From: Flavobacterium psychrophilum | GTDB lineage: Bacteria > Bacteroidota > Bacteroidia > Flavobacteriales > Flavobacteriaceae | Assembly: GCA_945866505.1 (NCBI GenBank) | Contig: CAMBHH010000049.1 | Span: forward strand, 1 to 18,956 | Reading direction: 5' to 3' | DNA length: 18,956 bases | Part shown: piece after piece, positions 14,570 to 18,956 of the stretch | Layout of the letters: each line of letters starts with the position of its first letter | Position numbering within the stretch: position 1 is the stretch's first letter | Notes under the pieces: generated by a model | What the model was told of the DNA's origin: nothing | The model's input: the letters and a program-made list of their open reading frames with translations, nothing else | Databases searched by the model: none | Made by a program: the position numbers and the translations under genes

Positions 14570-15730
14570 ATGCACGATTTTATCCAAAGAAAGATAGAAG
14601 ATACTATAAAACAGTATCTTAGAATATTTCCGGTTGTTGCGGTTTTAGGTCCTAGACAATGCGGAAAATCGACTTTGGTCAAACAACTGTCTCAAAATTG
14701 GGAACATTCAATATTTTTGGATTTGCAGAATGATATTGATTTGAGTAAACTTGATCAACCTACCTTCTTCTTTGAATCCAATGCCAATACAATAATATGT
14801 TTGGACGAAATTCAATTGGTACCGCAATTATTTTCGGTTTTGAGAAGCGTTGTGGATAAGAATCGCCAAAACGGAAAATTTATTTTGTTGGGGTCGGCAT
14901 CCCGAGATTTAATTCAGCAAACATCTGAATCATTAGCTGGTAGAATTGGGCTGGTCAATTTATCTCCCTTTATCATCAACGAATTGGATCAATTAGAAGG
15001 ATTTAGTTTGAAAACATTTTGGCTTCGAGGTGGTTTTCCGGATAGTTATTTATCCGATAACGATGGTTTTAGCGAGATTTGGCGTAATAATTTCGTCAAA
15101 ACTTTTATCGAAAGAGACATTCCGCAATTGGGTTTTCAGATTCCAGCGTTGCAACTAAAACGTTTGCTGGTCATGTGTGCTCATAATCAAGGGCAGCTTA
15201 TTAATTATTCCAAACTCGGAGAATCTTTAGGCTTGACTCATCCTACCATACGCAGGTATATTGATTTGTTGGAGCAAACTTTTATTCTCCGAACATTACA
15301 TCCGTATGAAACTAATGTTAAGAAACGATTGATCAAATCGCCTAAAGTATTTGTTCGAGATTCGGGATTATTGCATCAATTATTGGCTATTCCTGATTTT
15401 AATTCCTTGTTAGGAAATCCTGTTTTTGGCTCTTCGTGGGAAGGGGTAGTAGTCGAAAATGTTATAGTGAATATGCCTGATTGGAATTGTTATTTTTATC
15501 GCACAGCTACTGGAGACGAAATGGATTTAATTCTCAAAAAAGGAAATCAGCGCATTGCTATTGAATGCAAGGCAACGACAGCACCCAAATTGACCAAAGG
15601 GTTTTACCGTGCTTTAGAAGTAATAAAGCCTCAAAAAACCTATGTGATAATCCCAACTCAGGTTTCTTATGAAATTGCGCCCGGTATAACCGTTTGTGGC
15701 TTGTCAGAGTTTTTAACTATTCAATTTTAA
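14570..15730 (+). CDS. AAA_14/DUF4143-type ATPase of unknown function
   Basis: The 386-residue protein has Walker A GPRQCGKST at 27-35, Walker B IICLDE ending at E80, a sensor-like LLGSASRDL, and an arginine-rich FVKTFIERDIPQLGF region. A winged-helix-like SLGLTHPTIRRYIDLLE segment and the DUF4143 C-terminus with IECKAT at 331-336 follow; DxxxE-CKA resembles a restriction-like nuclease core (MDLILKK, then E332 and K334). Family members are widespread and multicopy in Bacteroidota, with no settled role. I start it at ATG 14570 rather than TTG 14558. It begins a transcription unit after a terminator and ends 14 bases before neuB, so it is probably co-transcribed with the nonulosonate genes. Not an expected member of a glycan locus. 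Confidence 0.85.
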   Translation: MHDFIQRKIEDTIKQYLRIFPVVAVLGPRQCGKSTLVKQLSQNWEHSIFLDLQNDIDLSKLDQPTFFFESNANTIICLDEIQLVPQLFSVLRSVVDKNRQNGKFILLGSASRDLIQQTSESLAGRIGLVNLSPFIINELDQLEGFSLKTFWLRGGFPDSYLSDNDGFSEIWRNNFVKTFIERDIPQLGFQIPALQLKRLLVMCAHNQGQLINYSKLGESLGLTHPTIRRYIDLLEQTFILRTLHPYETNVKKRLIKSPKVFVRDSGLLHQLLAIPDFNSLLGNPVFGSSWEGVVVENVIVNMPDWNCYFYRTATGDEMDLILKKGNQRIAIECKATTAPKLTKGFYRALEVIKPQKTYVIIPTQVSYEIAPGITVCGLSEFLTIQF

Positions 15731-15744
15731 TAAAAAAGTAGAAA

Positions 15745-16764
15745 ATGAAAATTGTAAAAAAATCATCGCCCTATATCATTGCCGAAATAGGCCAAGCTCA
15801 CGAAGGTAGCCTCGGAATTTTACATTCATATATCGATGCCCTTGCTTTAACTGGAGTGGACGCAGTGAAATTTCAAATGCACATCGCCGAAGCCGAGAGT
15901 AGTGATTACGAGCCTTTTAGGGTTAAATTTTCATTGGAAGATAAAACAAGATTCGATTATTGGAAACGAATGGGGTTTACGCTAACCCAATGGAAGGACA
16001 TTAAGCAACATTGTGACGAAGTTGGGTTGGATTTTATCTGTTCTCCTTTTTCTAATTTAGCTGTGGATTGGTTAGAAGAAATAGGTGTAGAACTTTATAA
16101 AGTAGGTTCAGGAGAAGTGAATAATTTTTTAATTTTGGAAAGAATCGCTCAAACGGAAAAGCCTGTTATTCTATCCTCAGGTATGAGTTCTTTCGAAGAA
16201 TTAGATAAAACGGTTGCCGTCTTGAAAGAAAGAAAAGTTAACTTCTCAATTTTGCAATGTACAACCGCTTATCCAACACAACCAAAGGAATATGGATTAA
16301 ATGTGATTCAAGAATTGCAAAAAAGATACAATGTTCCGGTTGGATTTTCTGACCATTCTGCTAAAATCGAGACTTGTATTGCAGCCACAGCATTAGGAGC
16401 CGCAATATTGGAGTTTCACGTGGTTTTTGATAGACACCTATTTGGTCCAGATTCAAAATCATCGTTAACGATAAACGAAACTAAGGAATTGGTGTTGGCA
16501 GTAAGAAATATATCGATCGCTTTATCGCATCCAATTGATAAAAATAATAATATAGATTTTGCAGGTTTGAAGCAAATTTTTGAAAAATCATTAGCAGTTA
16601 ATAAAGAGTTACCTAAAAAACATATTTTGACCTTTGATGATTTAGAAGCCAAAAAACCTAAAGGTTACGGTATTGATGCTTCACGTTTTCAAGAAGTGAT
16701 CGGAAAATCTTTGAATAAAGATTTAAAACAATGGGATTTTTTGAATGAAGGCGATTTGATATAG
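15745..16764 (+). CDS. neuB: N-acetylneuraminate synthase family protein (nonulosonic acid synthase)
   Basis: NeuB condenses phosphoenolpyruvate with ManNAc, or a related 6-deoxy-diamino sugar, to form a nonulosonic acid. The 339-residue protein has the TIM-barrel motifs AEIGQAHEG (13-21), VKFQ (41-44), YKVGSGEV, LSSGMSS and QCTTAYPT. The metal ligands are GFSDH with H204 and EFH with H225. The C-terminal SAF (antifreeze-like) domain is complete: SLAVNKELPKKHILTFDD near 284-301, ending in GDLI. AEIGQAHEG differs from the more common AEIGxNHNG, so this belongs to a divergent branch. Whether the product is sialic or legionaminic-type acid cannot be decided by eye. It follows the ATPase by 14 bases and precedes neuC by 189. 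Confidence 0.9.
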   Translation: MKIVKKSSPYIIAEIGQAHEGSLGILHSYIDALALTGVDAVKFQMHIAEAESSDYEPFRVKFSLEDKTRFDYWKRMGFTLTQWKDIKQHCDEVGLDFICSPFSNLAVDWLEEIGVELYKVGSGEVNNFLILERIAQTEKPVILSSGMSSFEELDKTVAVLKERKVNFSILQCTTAYPTQPKEYGLNVIQELQKRYNVPVGFSDHSAKIETCIAATALGAAILEFHVVFDRHLFGPDSKSSLTINETKELVLAVRNISIALSHPIDKNNNIDFAGLKQIFEKSLAVNKELPKKHILTFDDLEAKKPKGYGIDASRFQEVIGKSLNKDLKQWDFLNEGDLI

Positions 16765-16849
16765 ATTTTCGTTTTCCGCAAACCTAAATTTTCATTTTGC
16801 CTAAGCCCAAAAGGAAGCCGAAAATTTGGAAATGAGTTGTTATTCCTTG

Positions 16850-16876
16850 TTCCTGCCCTTTGGTAATGGGAAGGAA
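16850..16876. other. Imperfect hairpin between neuB and neuC
   Basis: TTCCTGCCC (16850-16858) pairs with GGGAAGGAA (16868-16876) with one mismatch and a 9-base loop. An 8-bp inverted repeat AAATTTTC/GAAAATTT (16786-16793 and 16820-16827) lies just upstream. Neither is followed by a T run, so neither is a convincing terminator. Confidence 0.35.
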
Positions 16877-16899
16877 AAGTGGAAACTTCAAAAATAACC

Positions 16900-16931
16900 T
16901 TGTCCTATTTACACTTTTTTACCTACTTTTA
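16900..16931 (+). promoter_or_regulatory. Candidate promoter for neuC-neuA
   Basis: TTG at 16900-16902, a 21-base spacer and TACTTTTA at 16924-16931 fit the Bacteroidota pattern TTG-N17-23-TAnnTTTG with a single mismatch at the last base. A start near 16938 would leave a leader of about 16 bases before the neuC ATG at 16954. It is the only candidate in the window with both halves. Confidence 0.5.
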
Positions 16932-16953
16932 GCCCGAGAATAAAACAGTCAAA

Positions 16954-18111
16954 ATGCCAAAAAGAAAAATAGCCGTCGTCATCACGGCAAGACCATCATA
17001 CAGTCGGGTTAAAACAGTTTTATCTGCTATTCAAAAGCATCCTGATTTAGAACTGCAATTGGTTGTCGCAGCTTCGGCTTTATTGGACAGATACGGATCT
17101 GCCGTCAATTATATTGAAAAAGATGGTTTTAGTATATCGGCCAAGGTATTTAATGTCTTAGAAGGAGAGAATTTGACAGCCGCAGCAAAAACTACCGGAA
17201 TAGGAATTTTAGAGTTATCGACAGTTTTTGACAACTTGAAACCAGACATTGTGGTAACCATTGCCGACCGTTTTGAAACTATGGCTACTGCCATTGCTGC
17301 TTCCTATATGAATATTCCACTAGCGCATATTCAAGGCGGAGAAGTAACTGGTAATATTGACGAAAAAGTACGTCACGCCATTACGAAGTTATCAGATTAT
17401 CATTTTGTAGCTTCGGAAAGTGCCAAAGAGAGAGTGATCAAGTTAGGGGAAGATCCAAAAATGGTTTTTAACACAGGTTGCCCTTCTATCGATTTGGCAT
17501 CATTACTATTAGATAGTAAAACACTTTCCTTTGATCCTTATGAAAAATATGGTGGTGTAGGAGCAAAACCTGATTTATCGAACGGCTATTTGGTAGTAAT
17601 GCAACATCCAGTAACTACTGAATATCAGGATTCTAGAAAACATGTTGAAGCCACACTCGAAGCAATTCATACATTAAATTTGCCAACACTTTGGTTCTGG
17701 CCCAATGTAGATGCTGGTGCTGACGGAACTTCATCTGGAATTCGCGCTTTTAGAGAACAGCATCTTTTGCCAAATGTTCATTTTTTTAAAAATATGGAAG
17801 GAATGGATTTTCTACAACTTTTGCAACATTGTGATTGTTTAATTGGGAACTCCAGTGTAGGAATTCGAGAATGCGCTTTCTTGGGAGTACCTGTTATTAA
17901 TATTGGTACACGTCAAAATAGGCGAGACCGGGGAGGGAACACCCATGATGTCGATTATTCGCAAGAACAAATAGAAGGGGCAATTATTGCTTCCATTAAA
18001 ATAGGAAAAACCGCTTCATCAGCTATTTATGGAGATGGAAAAGCTGGAATTCAAATTGCCAATTTATTAGTTGATTTGCCGTTGCAGTTTCATAAAACCA
18101 TTATGTATTAA
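16954..18111 (+). CDS. neuC: UDP-N-acetylglucosamine 2-epimerase, hydrolysing (NeuC/LegG type)
   Basis: The enzyme releases free ManNAc (NeuC) or a related 2,4-diacetamido sugar (LegG) from the UDP-linked substrate for NeuB. The 385-residue protein starts with IAVVITARPSYSRVK, the hydrolysing-epimerase variant of the WecB-type GTRPE loop. It has IADRFETMATAIAASY, HIQGGEVTGNIDEKVRHA in the middle, and GNSSVGIRECAFLGVPVINI, the UDP-binding region, near the C-terminus. These features separate it from the non-hydrolysing WecB at 10408. It follows neuB after 189 bases with a possible promoter, and neuA begins one base after its stop. Sialic versus legionaminic specificity is not readable. Confidence 0.9.
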   Translation: MPKRKIAVVITARPSYSRVKTVLSAIQKHPDLELQLVVAASALLDRYGSAVNYIEKDGFSISAKVFNVLEGENLTAAAKTTGIGILELSTVFDNLKPDIVVTIADRFETMATAIAASYMNIPLAHIQGGEVTGNIDEKVRHAITKLSDYHFVASESAKERVIKLGEDPKMVFNTGCPSIDLASLLLDSKTLSFDPYEKYGGVGAKPDLSNGYLVVMQHPVTTEYQDSRKHVEATLEAIHTLNLPTLWFWPNVDAGADGTSSGIRAFREQHLLPNVHFFKNMEGMDFLQLLQHCDCLIGNSSVGIRECAFLGVPVINIGTRQNRRDRGGNTHDVDYSQEQIEGAIIASIKIGKTASSAIYGDGKAGIQIANLLVDLPLQFHKTIMY

Positions 18112-18112
18112 G

Positions 18113-18811
18113 ATGAAAATACTAGCCATCATACCAGCTCGCGGAGGATCTAAAGGAGTTCCGGGTAAAAACATCAAGCTTTTGAACGGAAAACCTTTAT
18201 TGGCTTATACTGCGGAAATTGCTTTGCAATCTAAATATTTGACAGAAGTAATTGTATCCACCGAGGATGAACAAATTAGTACAGTCGCAAAAAGTCTGGG
18301 AATATTAGTGCCTTTCATTAGACCAATGGAATTGGCTCACGACCATACACCAACTCTTGATGTTATTATTCATGCTTTGAATTGGTACGAAAGTCAAAAT
18401 GTTTTCTTCGACGCTGTCTGTCTTTTACAAGCAACGAGTCCGTTTAGAACTGTAGAATTTTTGGATGAAGCCATCGAAAAGTTTATTTCGAGTGGTTGTG
18501 ACTCTTTAATATCAGTGCAAAAAGTGCCACACGAATACAACCCGCATTGGACATTTGAAGTAAATGAAAACGGAAACCTAAAGATTGCTACAGGCGAAAC
18601 CGAAATTATTCCCCGAAGACAAGAACTTCCAGTGGCTTATCATCGTGATGGAAGTATTTACATTACCAAAACGGAAGTGCTTTTAAAAGCGCATTCTTTG
18701 TACGGAAAAAGTATTGCTTTCATCGAATCAGACGGAGCGTTTTATGTTAATATTGATACTATGGAAGATTGGAAAAGAGCGGAAAAGATGATTCAAATAA
18801 AAACAAAATAA
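18113..18811 (+). CDS. neuA: CMP-nonulosonate (sialic acid) cytidylyltransferase
   Basis: The enzyme activates the nonulosonic acid with CTP to give the CMP-sugar donor. The 232-residue protein has IIPARGGSKGVPGKNI at 5-20, the CTP-binding loop with the RGGSKG signature. VSTEDEQI, LLQATSPFRT, AYHRDGSIYIT and DGAFYVNIDTMEDW follow, all in the order seen in NeuA, LegF and PtmB. Length is normal for the single-domain form without the extra hydrolase domain. I start it at ATG 18113, which gives MKILAIIPARGG; a longer reading from TTG at 18071 overlaps neuC and adds 14 unrelated residues. It is directly adjacent to the asnB-type gene (stop and ATG abut), so both are in one operon. No sialyltransferase is in the window. 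Confidence 0.92.
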   Translation: MKILAIIPARGGSKGVPGKNIKLLNGKPLLAYTAEIALQSKYLTEVIVSTEDEQISTVAKSLGILVPFIRPMELAHDHTPTLDVIIHALNWYESQNVFFDAVCLLQATSPFRTVEFLDEAIEKFISSGCDSLISVQKVPHEYNPHWTFEVNENGNLKIATGETEIIPRRQELPVAYHRDGSIYITKTEVLLKAHSLYGKSIAFIESDGAFYVNIDTMEDWKRAEKMIQIKTK

Positions 18812-18956
18812 ATGTGTGGAATTGCAGGAATTATTGGTGAGTATAGCGAAGATCAATTAGATGCCATGTTGCTAAGTCAGCATCATCGAGGACCTGACGC
18901 AACAGGAAAATATTTCGATGAAGGATTCGTTGCATTAGGACACAATCGTTTGGCAA
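18812..18956 (+). CDS. asnB: Glutamine-dependent asparagine synthetase-type amidotransferase, N-terminal part
   Basis: Only the first 48 codons are in the window. MCGIAGIIG places the N-terminal nucleophile Cys2 of class II glutamine amidotransferases. HHRGPDATG and GHNRLA are the next conserved motifs of the AsnB N-terminal domain (RGPD and the HxRL loop). In polysaccharide loci, AsnB-like proteins such as WbpS often amidate uronic or other sugar acids, so here it might amidate a sugar of the chain, but the ATP-binding synthetase half and the rest of the locus are outside the window. The ATG abuts the neuA stop with no gap. Confidence 0.85.
   Translation, partial: MCGIAGIIGEYSEDQLDAMLLSQHHRGPDATGKYFDEGFVALGHNRLA

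Noticed and set aside
16644..16764. NeuB lacking its C-terminal SAF domain
   Set aside because: At 339 residues it looked slightly short, but the C-terminal region reads as a complete SAF domain to the stop.
1..18956. Searched by eye for CRISPR arrays, tRNA genes, rRNA and insertion-sequence ends
   Set aside because: No regularly spaced repeats, cloverleaf-forming segments or transposase motifs were seen. The repeats present are short and isolated.

Overview
The window looks like a surface-polysaccharide (O-antigen or capsule) biosynthesis and export locus from a member of the Bacteroidota, most likely a Flavobacterium or close relative. The reasons are the AT-rich composition, the near absence of Shine-Dalgarno sites, A-rich leaders before start codons, -7 elements of the Bacteroidota type (TAnnTTTG), and protein sequences typical of Flavobacteriaceae. 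This assignment rests on reading by eye; no database search was possible.

Layout. (1) Positions 1-1072: the end of rmlD, then rmlA, which is the dTDP-rhamnose precursor pathway; a terminator-like hairpin follows. (2) 1545-3491: a membrane-anchored PglF/CapD/WbpM-type UDP-GlcNAc 4,6-dehydratase. Facing it on the minus strand is a CpsB/YwqE-type PHP tyrosine phosphatase (3542-4282). (3) 4283-4828: a long leader holding -7 elements and hairpins, including one that looks like an intrinsic terminator about 50 bases before the next gene. (4) 4829-14357: the export and assembly block. It has wzm and wzt (an O-antigen ABC transporter), a hexapeptide acyltransferase, an FkbM methyltransferase, two GT2 glycosyltransferases, wecB (UDP-GlcNAc 2-epimerase), a GT-B glycosyltransferase, another GT2 and a SAM methyltransferase. 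Most are tightly packed or overlapping. A decayed fragment of a DUF4143-type ATPase gene lies between the first two GT2 genes. The block ends in a perfect 22-bp hairpin terminator. (5) 14570-18956: an intact AAA/DUF4143 ATPase, then neuB, neuC, neuA and the first 48 codons of an asnB-type glutamine amidotransferase. This is a nonulosonic (sialic or legionaminic-type) acid activation pathway.

How the genes fit together. RmlA/RmlD, the dehydratase, WecB and NeuC/NeuB/NeuA supply activated sugars (dTDP-rhamnose, a UDP-4-keto-6-deoxy-HexNAc, UDP-ManNAc and a CMP-nonulosonate). The glycosyltransferases build the chain on the inner face of the membrane, the acyl- and methyltransferases decorate or cap it, and Wzm/Wzt exports it, probably after the Wzt C-terminal domain recognises a terminal group.

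Points of most interest: a sharp drop in GC inside wzt, at the border between the conserved ATPase domain and the substrate-recognition domain, that marks a low-GC serotype cassette of about 3.8 kb; a DUF4143 ATPase pseudogene in the same locus as an intact but different DUF4143 ATPase; and the attenuator-like wzm leader. The overall system is a known type. I did not find a wholly new system; the ATPase genes embedded in the glycan locus are the least explained part.
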